From a virus, in the IMG/VR virus record IMGVR_UViG_3300017758_000012, positions 1 to 53,324 of that record: 53,324 nt of DNA, one strand, 5' to 3'. The position numbers and the translations under genes were made by a program. Below, in pieces: positions 41,610 to 49,864 of the stretch; position 1 is the first letter of the stretch; each line of letters starts with the position of its first letter. Below the pieces are notes generated by a model. The model was not told the origin of the DNA. It saw only the letters and a list, made by a program, of their open reading frames with translations, and did no database searches.

Positions 41610-42479
41610 TTATTTTTCTCTTATTATTGCTTTTAATTTTCTTTCCTCTGCTTTTAATCTTACTTGCTCTTTTTTTACTTTTTTTAATCTCATTTGAGCT
41701 ATAAACTTTTTAGGTATAAATAATACATCCCAATTTTTATCTATATTTCCCTTACCTAATATTTTGTAAGTATAACCTAAGTCTAACAATGATTTATATT
41801 TATTTTCTAAATTTAATTTTGATATTGGCTCCTTTTTACTATAATCATCCATACATTCCATAACAATTATAGGTTTGAATTTTTTTATTGTGTTTAATCC
41901 TCCTTTTATTACTTTTTCTTCATATCCTTCTACATCTATTTTTAAATAATCTAGTCTATCTAAAGTTAAAACATCAAGATTAATTAAATCTATTTTAGTT
42001 TCAATACTATTAGTTGATCCATTTTCAGCAGAACTTAAAACTTCATTAGTAACCATACCTCCTTCTAATATAGTTGCTCCAGAATTATTATTCCCAATCC
42101 AACCTATTTTTGTTGACTCAATCTTATCTCCTACACCTACTTGTTTTGATATAACATTTTTACATTCATTTAATGATATGTTCTTATTTAATAAATCAAA
42201 AGATTCTTTTGTAGGTTCAAAAGCATAAACAGTTTTAGCTAATTTACTAAATACCATAGTAAGTGTACCAATATGAGCCCCTATCTCTACTACTACAGAA
42301 TCAGAATTAATATATTTTGAAGCTAAATAGTGTTGATACTCTTCCCATCTATATCCCTTTCTTATACAATCTGATATTATACAATTTTTATAAAGTTGGA
42401 ATTTAATAGTGTGTTCTTTAAAATAATTTCTTACATCCCAAACTTTTTCATCTACTATAAATGTATTATTTTTTCCCAT
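41610..42479 (-). CDS. FkbM-family SAM-dependent methyltransferase
   Basis: A 289-residue protein with the FkbM fold: SAM-binding loop VVVEIGAHIGTLTMVF (residues 62-77), the acidic end of the second strand (VYAFEPTKESFDLL), and the family motif DYLKIDVEGYEEKVIKGG, followed by KPIIVMEC. Members O-methylate sugars or small molecules. The lysine-rich last 35 residues (LKKVKKEQVRLKAEERKLKA) are a helical extension. It sits at the end of a glycan-modification block and may methylate a glycan made by its neighbours. Confidence 0.88.
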   Translation of the reverse strand: MGKNNTFIVDEKVWDVRNYFKEHTIKFQLYKNCIISDCIRKGYRWEEYQHYLASKYINSDSVVVEIGAHIGTLTMVFSKLAKTVYAFEPTKESFDLLNKNISLNECKNVISKQVGVGDKIESTKIGWIGNNNSGATILEGGMVTNEVLSSAENGSTNSIETKIDLINLDVLTLDRLDYLKIDVEGYEEKVIKGGLNTIKKFKPIIVMECMDDYSKKEPISKLNLENKYKSLLDLGYTYKILGKGNIDKNWDVLFIPKKFIAQMRLKKVKKEQVRLKAEERKLKAIIREK

Positions 42480-42601
42480 TACTTTAATCTTAATTGTTTA
42501 TTAAATACATATCTTTCAATTGGACTTAACCCTTCATACCAATTTGGGAAATCACCACCTTTAATATTCATATATTCGTCCCAAATTCTTTTATACACCA
42601 T
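42479..42601 (-). CDS. Small hypothetical protein, 40 residues
   Basis: The frame reads MVYKRIWDEYMNIKGGDFPN then WYEGLSPIERYVFNKQLRLK. It overlaps the stop of the 64-residue gene by 11 nt, and its stop overlaps the methyltransferase start. Its basic, aromatic-rich composition and the fit between two genes support it as real. No family is recognised. Confidence 0.6.
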   Translation of the reverse strand: MVYKRIWDEYMNIKGGDFPNWYEGLSPIERYVFNKQLRLK

Positions 42602-42785
42602 AACTTTCATTTGGTCCATTCATATCATATGATATTTTATTCTTTACTTTTATAATAGCTTTATCCATTCTATCTGCTACTTCCATATGTGGATGTTTTT
42701 TAGCTAATTTTTGGGATTCTTTCATAACTTTATCATATATTCCTAACTCACGTGCTTCATATAATATGTCTTCTACATTTGCCAT
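42591..42785 (-). CDS. Small helical hypothetical protein
   Basis: A 64-residue helical protein (MANVEDILYEARELGIYDKV then MKESQKLAKKHPHMEVADRM). It follows the glycosyltransferase-like gene by 3 nt. No domain is recognised; it looks like a small regulator or adaptor. Confidence 0.65.
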   Translation of the reverse strand: MANVEDILYEARELGIYDKVMKESQKLAKKHPHMEVADRMDKAIIKVKNKISYDMNGPNESYGV

Positions 42786-42788
42786 AAT

Positions 42789-43712
42789 TTATAAATTTAA
42801 TTGTATTTTCTTTCTATATTCTAAATAATCCCACTCACTGAACATTGTATTGGGATTATAATCTTTTTGTCCTTTATACCATTCTTTGTTGGGTTTTGTC
42901 CTTAAATAATCTTCTAATTGTCCATGGATTGCATTATCAATATAATCAGGTTCTGCTCTAAACCAATCTGCACAAAATTCTCTATAACCATCATCTGTTT
43001 GTCTACCACTAAAAAATGGTCCTACACCATAACATTCCTCAAACCATAAAGCTTTATAATTATTTAAGTAAAACAATATATTAAGTATTGATTGGTCATG
43101 GCGATGTTCTATAAAACCATCTAATTGTTTATTATTACCTAAATCATCATTAGTAAATAAATAATTGTTTTTAGTTATTAACTCTAACCACAATTTAATA
43201 ATATCTATACTTTCTTTACATTTACGAATAGCTATCATTCCACTTTCACTATGTGATGAATTTAAAAACTTTTTATTGTTTTCTAAATTAAATTCTTTAA
43301 GGAGTGATAATTTTACAAACTTTTGTTGTGTATAACCACCACCACCATCTCCTTCTGCATTACCTTCACCATTTATTAAAATAGGTTGTTTATGTAATTT
43401 GTGTAAATATTCATTTAATTTATCTTTTCTATGTGGTAATATTCTTGATCCTGCATCTGTATAAAACAAATAATCCCCATTATCCATATACATTAGTTGG
43501 TTTAATAAAATATAAGGTTTCCATATCCAATAACCAAACCCTCTTGGATTATTATTAATAAAATCTTTATGTTTATCTATAAAATCTTTTATTTTAGAAG
43601 GTGTAGATGCTATTACATCATCAAACCATCCTGTTTCTTTAGCTTCGCTGCAAATTCTATCTAGTTGATTTTTAAATATCCCGTTACCAAAACTAATAAA
43701 ATATTTTTTCAT
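42789..43712 (-). CDS. Glycosyltransferase-like protein (GT-A fold)
   Basis: A 307-residue protein with the layout of a family found in capsule and phage glycan loci: RGFGYWIWKPYILLNQLMYM (residues 57-76), LFYTDAGSRILP with D-A-G at the metal/nucleotide-sugar site, SESGMIAIRKC, and DGFIEHRHDQSILNILFY, which contains a conserved H-D-Q-S. No signal peptide or membrane part is present. It probably transfers a sugar in the cytoplasm, working with the FkbM and GT17 proteins nearby. Confidence 0.75.
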   Translation of the reverse strand: MKKYFISFGNGIFKNQLDRICSEAKETGWFDDVIASTPSKIKDFIDKHKDFINNNPRGFGYWIWKPYILLNQLMYMDNGDYLFYTDAGSRILPHRKDKLNEYLHKLHKQPILINGEGNAEGDGGGGYTQQKFVKLSLLKEFNLENNKKFLNSSHSESGMIAIRKCKESIDIIKLWLELITKNNYLFTNDDLGNNKQLDGFIEHRHDQSILNILFYLNNYKALWFEECYGVGPFFSGRQTDDGYREFCADWFRAEPDYIDNAIHGQLEDYLRTKPNKEWYKGQKDYNPNTMFSEWDYLEYRKKIQLNL

Positions 43713-43933
43713 TATAATAACCCTTTATCTTTACATTCATTTAAAAAATCATTTGGATACATTTGTATTCTACCTGTATAACTTGGATTATTTATTTTTT
43801 TATTTTGTATAGTAACCTTACATTTAGCTGCTTCATATGCTATTCTTTGTCCTAATTCACCACCAGCAGCATGACCTAAATAATCATATAATGATAAATA
43901 ATCTCCTGTGTATGATTTAATTTTACTTTTCAT
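43712..43933 (-). CDS. Small basic hypothetical protein
   Basis: A 73-residue basic protein with YLGHAAGGELGQRIAYEAAK (residues 18-37) and a Cys at 38. It overlaps the next gene's start by 1 nt and the preceding gene's stop by 11 nt. No family is recognised. Confidence 0.62.
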   Translation of the reverse strand: MKSKIKSYTGDYLSLYDYLGHAAGGELGQRIAYEAAKCKVTIQNKKINNPSYTGRIQMYPNDFLNECKDKGLL

Positions 43934-44156
43934 AACTTACATATATTAATTCCTTACCATATTTATGTTTTTTACTACGATCTTTACCTTTAGCAATAGT
44001 ATAGTTTTCTCTTAAACGTACTAATTCTAATTCCACTTGGTTACGTGAAGGAATATTTCTAACTGATATAGTGTTTCTAATACCTTTTGTAGTTTTTGTT
44101 TTTTCATCTACAATTTTTGGTGCTTTTTCAATATGTGCTGTTAATCTAAAACCCAT
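43923..44156 (-). CDS. Small basic hypothetical protein
   Basis: A 77-residue lysine/arginine-rich protein (MGFRLTAHIEKAPKIVDEKT, later RSKKHKYGKELIYVSYEK). Its stop overlaps the next gene's start by 11 nt. It could bind nucleic acid on charge alone; the function is unknown. Confidence 0.62.
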   Translation of the reverse strand: MGFRLTAHIEKAPKIVDEKTKTTKGIRNTISVRNIPSRNQVELELVRLRENYTIAKGKDRSKKHKYGKELIYVSYEK

Positions 44157-44158
44157 GT

Positions 44159-44671
44159 TTATTTTTTATTTATATATAATTTATTATTTCTAATATACAT
44201 TTTACCTACTGGAATTTCAGTTAATTCTCTACCTAGTAAATCATATATTTTATTATTATTAATTTTATTTAATATTAATTCATTTATTAATGTTGTACCT
44301 CCCATATTAAATAATACATAAGTACTATCAGTATAATCAAATATTAATGAATCACAGTGACTACATACTACCATTTGATTAGGAGTATAAACATAAGCAT
44401 CATAACAAAATTTAACTGTGTCAGTCATATTTATTTGAGGAAAAGAATATGGATTATTACCTTGTGGTGTATAACATGCTACTGAATTACACGCTGAAAA
44501 TAGCCATTCAATTGAATCTACCATATTTATAATTCCACTTGCTTCTCCATATACTGTTAAAGGTAAACCTTGTATTACAGTATACGACAATGAGTCACAT
44601 AAATTTGATTGTGCTTGTGTTTGTGTTTGTAGTCCAAGCGAAACTAATAATACTAATAATATTTTTTTCAT
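44159..44671 (-). CDS. Secreted protein with T9SS-type C-terminal signal
   Basis: A 170-residue protein with a signal peptide (MKKILLVLLVSLGLQTQTQA, cleavage near AQA|QS) and a C-terminal domain ending KIYDLLGRELTEIPVGKMYI then RNNKLYINKK. The Y-D-L-L-G-R-x-x-x-x-I-P-x-G-x-x-Y-I ... K-K layout is that of type A sorting signals of the Bacteroidota type IX secretion system (TIGR04183-like). The mature part has paired cysteines (CNSVAC, CYDA, CSHC) and beta structure resembling T9SS surface adhesins. The phage would use the host T9SS to place it on or outside the cell. The host-derived gene is probably a moron. Confidence 0.82.
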   Translation of the reverse strand: MKKILLVLLVSLGLQTQTQAQSNLCDSLSYTVIQGLPLTVYGEASGIINMVDSIEWLFSACNSVACYTPQGNNPYSFPQINMTDTVKFCYDAYVYTPNQMVVCSHCDSLIFDYTDSTYVLFNMGGTTLINELILNKINNNKIYDLLGRELTEIPVGKMYIRNNKLYINKK

Positions 44672-44703
44672 TTTATGTATTTGTTTACTTTAATATACGA
44701 AAT

Positions 44704-45117
44704 TTATTTATCTTTACCAACCTTACTTATTTTTTCTTTCACATCATCATGCCACATTTCCATCTCATCAATATTATAATCAACAGTATTATCATCATCA
44801 ACTACTATTTTTAACATACCATAAGAATCTCCCCCTTTAGAAGTAAGTTGTCTATATTTTTGATATATAATTTCATCTTTTTCATGACATTTATTACATA
44901 CAACTCCTCTACCAACTGTATTAGTTGCTTGATCATATAATGATACTTCTTCTAATAATTTTTGATCAATTTTTCCATCAACATTGTCATACCAAAATTG
45001 GCCATATTCTTTATCCCACTCTTTAATTAATTTTTCATAACCCTCATTTAAAGGAGACATTGCTGTATAATGTTCTTCATTTTTTGTGTTTTTGCCACAC
45101 CAATCACATTTATTCAT
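44704..45117 (-). CDS. Zinc-finger hypothetical protein
   Basis: A 137-residue acidic protein with a split zinc site: C4/C7 (CDWCGK) and C74/C77 (CNKCHE). The second pair is followed by a helix (KDEIIYQKYRQL) and a C-terminal acidic strip (VVDDDNTVDYNIDEMEMWHD). It resembles phage proteins of unknown function with HNH-like zinc layouts, but lacks a recognisable catalytic His-Asn. No family is assigned. Confidence 0.68.
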   Translation of the reverse strand: MNKCDWCGKNTKNEEHYTAMSPLNEGYEKLIKEWDKEYGQFWYDNVDGKIDQKLLEEVSLYDQATNTVGRGVVCNKCHEKDEIIYQKYRQLTSKGGDSYGMLKIVVDDDNTVDYNIDEMEMWHDDVKEKISKVGKDK

Positions 45118-45127
45118 AATATTTAAT

Positions 45128-45388
45128 TTAATCTAATAATATTTTATATGCCTCAAGATTATGTTTTCTAAACCAATCTAAGCCATGCTTAAATCGTTTA
45201 ATACCATCCTCAGGTATATTACCAGGCATCATTTCAAACACTAACTGACTACCAACTATAAAATCATACATCGATAGCTCCTCAGCTGTTAATTCAAATT
45301 CCTCACCTGAAAACGGATTTCTAACTACATCACCCTTATCATACACTGTTCCATCAAACCAATCTGGTAGTTTATTTATAGATCCCAT
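45128..45388 (-). CDS. Small conserved-looking phage protein
   Basis: An 86-residue protein starting MGSINKLPDWFDGTVYDKGD, then VVRNPFSGEEFELTAEELSM. The opening (a Trp, then a GD turn and strand, then a helix 'LTAEELSMYDF') is a type I recall from marine phages but cannot name. It overlaps the small 24-codon frame upstream. The function is unknown. Confidence 0.68.
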   Translation of the reverse strand: MGSINKLPDWFDGTVYDKGDVVRNPFSGEEFELTAEELSMYDFIVGSQLVFEMMPGNIPEDGIKRFKHGLDWFRKHNLEAYKILLD

Positions 45389-45450
45389 ACGCTGTGTTTT
45401 CTTTTACGTCTATGATATTCATACCATATACTTTTAATTAGTTTTATCAT
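45376..45450 (-). CDS. Possible 24-residue basic peptide
   Basis: The frame reads MIKLIKSIWYEYHRRKRKHS then VWDL. Its ATG overlaps the stop of the methyltransferase gene (TGATAA / ATGATAA), the coupling style used throughout, and its stop lies inside the start of the next gene. It is short and could be chance, but the Lys/Arg-rich composition and the overlap argue for translation. Confidence 0.4.
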   Translation of the reverse strand: MIKLIKSIWYEYHRRKRKHSVWDL

Positions 45451-46163
45451 TTGTTAAATAAATATTTCATTACGGGTAAAGATTCTTCAAATGTGTTTCT
45501 AGTAATTGAAGAATTTATTTCATTTATATATTTTAAATTAACCCACCAATCTTCAAAAGGTGAACCATATTCTTTTGATATATTCCCAGCTATTAAAACA
45601 TACCCCTTAGACTCTAAAAACTTTCTGGATTTTATTCTCCATTCAGGTTCTGCATAAGCATCATGTTCATAAGTTATAACTTTAAAATCAACTGTATCAA
45701 ATGGTAATCTCTCTAAACATTCATAAGTACCTCCTGGTGGGTCTATATCAACTTGTAGATAATCTATTATAGTATTATTTAAAATATTTTTCCAATCACA
45801 AGTTATAGCATTAGTTAATAATAAAGGTTGATCTCTATCTTTATGCCACTTTTCGTCCCAATATTTTTTAAACCCACTTTTTGAAAAGCTCTGATTATCA
45901 CAAGTTATAACTACACTATCATCCCAATCATCATATCCATAATCTATAGATAAACCATTCCACCCAAATTCCTTTTCTAGTAAATATGTATTATTTCCAC
46001 TTACAGGACCAGCAGCTCCAATTTCTAAATATGTTCCCTCTTTTTTTCCATCTAAACATTGTAATACAAAAATATCTTGAAATACTTCTGAATAGTTTGT
46101 TTTAATTTTATTACTACCTTTAAAGGGAACTAATAAATCTTTTAAATCGTGTCTTAATAACAT
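45447..46163 (-). CDS. SAM-dependent methyltransferase (FkbM-like)
   Basis: A 238-residue protein. YSEVFQDIFVLQCLDGKKEG is followed by the SAM loop YLEIGAAGPVSGNNTYLLEK, an acidic second motif (GLSIDYGYDDWDDS), and DYLQVDIDPPGGTYECLERL with the D-x-D that replaces the FkbM 'DVEG'. The Phe/Trp-rich C-terminus is typical. It lies between a GT17-type glycosyltransferase and a small basic frame, so methylation of a sugar or lipid precursor is likely. Confidence 0.8.
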   Translation of the reverse strand: MLLRHDLKDLLVPFKGSNKIKTNYSEVFQDIFVLQCLDGKKEGTYLEIGAAGPVSGNNTYLLEKEFGWNGLSIDYGYDDWDDSVVITCDNQSFSKSGFKKYWDEKWHKDRDQPLLLTNAITCDWKNILNNTIIDYLQVDIDPPGGTYECLERLPFDTVDFKVITYEHDAYAEPEWRIKSRKFLESKGYVLIAGNISKEYGSPFEDWWVNLKYINEINSSITRNTFEESLPVMKYLFNK

Positions 46164-46171
46164 AATATATT

Positions 46172-47035
46172 TTAATTATTTAATAAATATTTTTTAATAT
46201 GAGATAAATTACCAACATTATCAATTATTTTAAAGAGTTCTGTGTAGTCAAACTCTATTAAAGAAAATCTTTCTCTCCCTAAAAGATCTGATGATGATAA
46301 TTTAGGGTTGAAATTAATTATTTGTTCTTTTGTATCATTACTTCTTAGTTTTTTTATAACTTCTGGGAATTCTAAATGCCAAGAATGTGAATTTAATTTA
46401 TGTAATCTTTCTTTAGAATTACCCATCCATGATAAATGCCATCCTAATTTTATATCTTCAAACCAAAATATTTTATAAGGGAAAGAATCAATATGACCCC
46501 CAATTCCACATTCGGGTCTTACTTTTGATGGGTTATGTAATTTCCAAAATGATCCTTTTGCTATAAAGGGTACTCTACAGAAATCAGGATTAATACCATC
46601 TATAGATAAAACATAATTAACTTGATATTGCAAATTATAAGTATTATTAAGTAATAAAGTATCAGGATTAGCATTTACAAAATCAATATGTTTTTGAAGA
46701 TATTGAGGATGATATAATTCATCAATATCTGCTATAATAAGTATATCATCTTCATTGCAATGTTCTGTTAAAAAACTTCTACATTTATTTTCAATAGCAT
46801 TAGGATTATTTTCATTATCTATAGACTTTAAATCAACTTCAACTAATTTAATTTTAGGATCATCTTCAAACCCAAGATCTTTTAAATATTCTTTACATAC
46901 CATAGGTTTTGGATCTCCTCTAAAGGTACGATTACCCTCAACTATAGTAAATCTATCAACATAATTATATAAAACTTTTAATCTTAATTCTAAAAGTTCT
47001 AATTCACCATTAAATAGAAAACTGTCTATAACCAT
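46172..47035 (-). CDS. Glycosyltransferase family 17-like
   Basis: A 287-residue protein that fits the GT17 family (beta-1,4-N-acetylglucosaminyltransferase type). IDSFLFNGELELLELRLKVL is the conserved start. VDRFTIVEGNRTFRGDPKPM contains the family E-G-N-R-T. IADIDELYHPQYLQKHI has the D-I-D catalytic/metal motif, and IKLGWHLSWMGN the later His-Trp site. The family name is from memory of the motif. It would add a GlcNAc-like sugar to a surface or virion glycan. Confidence 0.82.
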   Translation of the reverse strand: MVIDSFLFNGELELLELRLKVLYNYVDRFTIVEGNRTFRGDPKPMVCKEYLKDLGFEDDPKIKLVEVDLKSIDNENNPNAIENKCRSFLTEHCNEDDILIIADIDELYHPQYLQKHIDFVNANPDTLLLNNTYNLQYQVNYVLSIDGINPDFCRVPFIAKGSFWKLHNPSKVRPECGIGGHIDSFPYKIFWFEDIKLGWHLSWMGNSKERLHKLNSHSWHLEFPEVIKKLRSNDTKEQIINFNPKLSSSDLLGRERFSLIEFDYTELFKIIDNVGNLSHIKKYLLNN

Positions 47036-47049
47036 TTTATTTATAACTA

Positions 47050-47427
47050 TTACTCTCCTCTATTTACATAACTATACCACCAAACAGCAACTATTGATAA
47101 CACAACAATAGATCCAAATACAAATAATAAAAACCAAGGACTATTATAATCGATTAAAAATGTTGGTGCCACCATAGCTACTAACCATGCTAAAAATATC
47201 CAACCAGTATTAGTTTCTAACTTTTTTTCAACTTTAACAGTTAATTCTTTATTAATTAATCTATTTAAAGCTGTCTGCATGTCTCTCCCATATACAGGTT
47301 GTTTATGAATAGTACCATCTTTTTCACCTATTGTAACTAAGTATTTATAATAACCTTTGTAAGTTTTACTTTCACCTAATAATTTACAAAATAAAGCTCT
47401 ACGTTTATCGTACTTTTTACTAGCCAT
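47050..47427 (-). CDS. Two-helix membrane protein
   Basis: A 125-residue protein. Residues about 1-70 are soluble and basic (ALFCKLLGESKTYKGYYKYL). Two membrane segments follow (about 77-93, FLAWLVAMVAPTFLI, and 97-118, FLLFVFGSIVVLSIVAVWWY). It overlaps the 73-residue gene upstream by 8 nt. No family is recognised. A small envelope-associated phage protein is plausible, possibly for superinfection immunity or lysis control. Confidence 0.72.
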   Translation of the reverse strand: MASKKYDKRRALFCKLLGESKTYKGYYKYLVTIGEKDGTIHKQPVYGRDMQTALNRLINKELTVKVEKKLETNTGWIFLAWLVAMVAPTFLIDYNSPWFLLFVFGSIVVLSIVAVWWYSYVNRGE

Positions 47428-47641
47428 TTTGAGTATCTTTAATTATATTATCCATTCCTTCAATTGTAACCCCTTCAGGAAATACTGATTTAAATACTTC
47501 TCTACCTGCTTGTCTATATCTTTTTAGAATAAAATTTACTTTTTTTCTTCTAATAACATATTCTTCATATGTTTCATTTTCACCCCTAGCAGGATTCATA
47601 TTTAAATTCGAAAATAAGGGTTTTGTGTTTGTATTAGTCAT
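47420..47641 (-). CDS. Small basic hypothetical protein
   Basis: A 73-residue basic protein (MTNTNTKPLFSNLNMNPARG, then YEEYVIRRKKVNFILKRYRQ, then a Gly turn and an acidic tail). It overlaps the membrane-protein start by 8 nt. No family is recognised. Confidence 0.62.
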   Translation of the reverse strand: MTNTNTKPLFSNLNMNPARGENETYEEYVIRRKKVNFILKRYRQAGREVFKSVFPEGVTIEGMDNIIKDTQNG

Positions 47642-47647
47642 AAGTTT

Positions 47648-47908
47648 TTAATTTATTAATTCTCTATTATGTATATCACCTGGTTTTCTTTTCCAAATTT
47701 CACCTGTACTTGGGTTTCTTTCAAAAATCCATCCTTCATTAACTAAATAATTAGCTACTGTATCCATAGTTATATCATTATCTTTAACTTCTAAATTATT
47801 TTCTTTAATGTTTAATTTAATTATATCATCCATCTTAACATAAACATAACCTTCGATAATTTGTTTAGAACAATTATCCCAAATGCAATTTGTTATCTTT
47901 TTATCCAT
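47648..47908 (-). CDS. Small acidic hypothetical protein
   Basis: An 86-residue protein with Cys9 and Cys14 (CIWDNCSKQ), an acidic strand-turn part (YVYVKMDDIIKLNIKENNLE), and a C-terminal part resembling a short winged-helix (VANYLVNEGWIFERNPSTGE). The function is unknown. Confidence 0.62.
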   Translation of the reverse strand: MDKKITNCIWDNCSKQIIEGYVYVKMDDIIKLNIKENNLEVKDNDITMDTVANYLVNEGWIFERNPSTGEIWKRKPGDIHNRELIN

Positions 47909-47909
47909 T

Positions 47910-48197
47910 TTATAATTTATTTTTTAGCTTTACTAATTCACTACATTTTTCATATTCTTCTCCTTCAGTATAATATTCAATCATCCCCTCTAAAATTTCT
48001 CTCTTTTTTTCATTTGACAATGATTTTTCAGATGGGTCAACTAATAGGGGTATATCAATATCTTGTTCAAATAATTCTTCTATTGTAATTTTTCCCATTA
48101 ATATACTAAAAGTATTTTCATTAGCCAACCTAACTAATTCTTCGTTTGTGATTTCATTTTTTTCATAGTTGTTAAAAAAGTTATTAAAATTTTCCAT
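47910..48197 (-). CDS. Small protein with UVR-like C-terminal motif
   Basis: A 95-residue acidic protein. The C-terminus (EGEEYEKCSELVKLKNKL) closely matches the end of the 140-residue protein at 33364-33786 (ETEEYEKCAHLQKILNYLSE). The shared E-E-Y-E-K-C-x-x-L motif resembles the UVR motif and may be a docking element used by both. The body is helical (LARLANENTFSILM-type region). An ATATTTATAA-like string lies upstream but inside the previous coding sequence. Confidence 0.68.
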   Translation of the reverse strand: MENFNNFFNNYEKNEITNEELVRLANENTFSILMGKITIEELFEQDIDIPLLVDPSEKSLSNEKKREILEGMIEYYTEGEEYEKCSELVKLKNKL

Positions 48198-48203
48198 AAT
48201 TTG

Positions 48204-48881
48204 TTATTTTTTAGTTATAAATATTCTATCTTCTCTATCTATTTTTTTTATATAGGGATTAAGAACCCTCCTTTTATGTTTAGTTTTATCAAAGTAAGCT
48301 CCAAATATTCTTTCATACATTTCTGTTTCTATTTTATTGGTTGGGGGATTAATTAAAAATTTAAATAATTTACTTAAATCAGATCTTGTTATTAACAAAG
48401 TATTATGTTGGCATAAAATAAAATCTTCATTTACCATATCATCAAAATTTATATTTTGTTTAAACATTTTATGATTTAATAAATCTTGAGATGAAAAACC
48501 TCTTCCCATAAGTTTAAATCCTCCAGAATGGAATATAGTATAAGGAGAATTATCTTCTATCAAATCAATATCAAATGGTTTTTCAAAAATAATTGTATCT
48601 TGTAAGCAAAAGTAAAAATCATAATATGGAAAATTATCATGAGCATATTTATAAGCTCCCCATTCATAATTTTTGTTTTTGTTAAATATTATTTCTACAT
48701 CAGGAAATTTACTTTTTATTATATCATAAGTTGTTAATATATTACTATCATTATCTACACATACTATTGCAATACGAAAATGATTAATATTTATAACTTT
48801 ACTATATACACTTTGAATACTATCTAATAAAGATGAAGGAGGATTATAACAAGAATATACTACTAATACAGATCTATCCAT
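48204..48881 (-). CDS. Glycosyltransferase family 2-like
   Basis: A 225-residue protein: SVLVVYSCYNPPSSLLDSIQ is a GT2-type first strand, AIVCVDNDSN a second strand-turn, VEIIFNKNKNYEWGAYKYAH the 'N-x-x-x-x-G' motif of the family, and FYFCLQDTIIFEKP the region where the DxD would be, here D-T. Catalytic identity is weaker than for the GT2 at 34993. It overlaps the SIS-HAD gene upstream by 8 nt. It probably belongs to the same surface-glycan pathway. Confidence 0.65.
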   Translation of the reverse strand: MDRSVLVVYSCYNPPSSLLDSIQSVYSKVININHFRIAIVCVDNDSNILTTYDIIKSKFPDVEIIFNKNKNYEWGAYKYAHDNFPYYDFYFCLQDTIIFEKPFDIDLIEDNSPYTIFHSGGFKLMGRGFSSQDLLNHKMFKQNINFDDMVNEDFILCQHNTLLITRSDLSKLFKFLINPPTNKIETEMYERIFGAYFDKTKHKRRVLNPYIKKIDREDRIFITKK

Positions 48882-49854
48882 TATCTAATATATTTAATTT
48901 ATTTAAATCCCTAAAACATGATTCCCAATTGTTAAATCTAATATTTTTATCATCAATATAAGCAACTGCTCTTGGTTTTTCAGCTGTAACCTTAGAAATA
49001 TATTTTGAAAAGTTATGTTTATCTAACCATTCCCAAACTAATTCCGTTCCTGTTTTACCATTTACTAATCCTCTATCTGATTTTGCTTTAGCTGTATAAC
49101 ATATTAATGTATATTTATCCGATAGTTTTTTAAGTGCTTCCTTAGTTCCTTCAATAGGTTCATCATATATAGTACCATCAAAAAATCCTTTACTATTTTT
49201 ATGAATAACACCATCAAAATCAATACCTAAATTTATTTGTTCATCTGGGTAAGAATGTTTACGAATACCTTTTTGCCAATTTAATCCCTTTAAATCTTCA
49301 GGATTATTTTGACCTATTGGAGGACATTCATTACCAGAGCCATGGGTTAATTGATATTGTAATAATAAACTTAAACATTCAGCTGTATGGTAATAATCTA
49401 CTCCTAATATCACTTGGGTTAATCCTTTTATTTTATTTGAAATGGGTTTAGCTGTTAGTAAGCAGGTTTCCATACCATTATCAGAAGCCCATTGTAATGC
49501 TTTTATTACATCTTTAGATGTACCTGAAGAAGAAATACCATATACTAATGATCTTTTCATTTGATCTTTAGTTCTAGTAGAGGTTCTCTGTTGTAACCAT
49601 GCTACCATCCATTGTGTAAAATCTGTATCATTTATTAAAGAGGTTGCTACAACACAACTACCGGGACATATAGCATTTTTAGTACCATTTGATAATCTTG
49701 TCATATCAACTGCTGTGTGATCAGCAATACCCATATTACCTCCATGTCCTAATACATAAATATCATTACATTTATTATATTTATTTTGCAATTCTTCCCA
49801 TTCAGAAGTATTTACTATTTTAGTAAACCTATGTCCTATATTTTCAATATTCAT
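48874..49854 (-). CDS. SIS domain fused to HAD phosphatase (sugar isomerase-phosphatase)
   Basis: A 326-residue fusion. Residues about 1-190 are a SIS (phosphosugar isomerase-type) domain like GmhA/DiaA: YVLGHGGNMGIADHTAVDMT (residues 33-52) and YGISSSGTSKDVIKA (105-119), with H156-T-A-E159 at the substrate site. Residues about 205-326 are a HAD phosphatase (GIDFDGVIHKNS, D212 and D214; D301-D302 in YIDDKN). In bacteria, GmhA and GmhB do these two steps in heptose synthesis, as separate proteins. Here one protein could make a dephosphorylated sugar intermediate. The exact sugar is unknown. It lies 10 nt downstream of the CMP-sugar synthetase, suggesting one pathway. Confidence 0.82.
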   Translation of the reverse strand: MNIENIGHRFTKIVNTSEWEELQNKYNKCNDIYVLGHGGNMGIADHTAVDMTRLSNGTKNAICPGSCVVATSLINDTDFTQWMVAWLQQRTSTRTKDQMKRSLVYGISSSGTSKDVIKALQWASDNGMETCLLTAKPISNKIKGLTQVILGVDYYHTAECLSLLLQYQLTHGSGNECPPIGQNNPEDLKGLNWQKGIRKHSYPDEQINLGIDFDGVIHKNSKGFFDGTIYDEPIEGTKEALKKLSDKYTLICYTAKAKSDRGLVNGKTGTELVWEWLDKHNFSKYISKVTAEKPRAVAYIDDKNIRFNNWESCFRDLNKLNILDNG

Positions 49855-49864
49855 CTTTAATTTT

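Noticed and set aside
48215-48224. ATATTTATAA element near 48215
   Set aside because: It lies inside the end of the glycosyltransferase coding sequence (codons for I-F-I-T) and precedes an accessory gene, so it was not listed as a late promoter.
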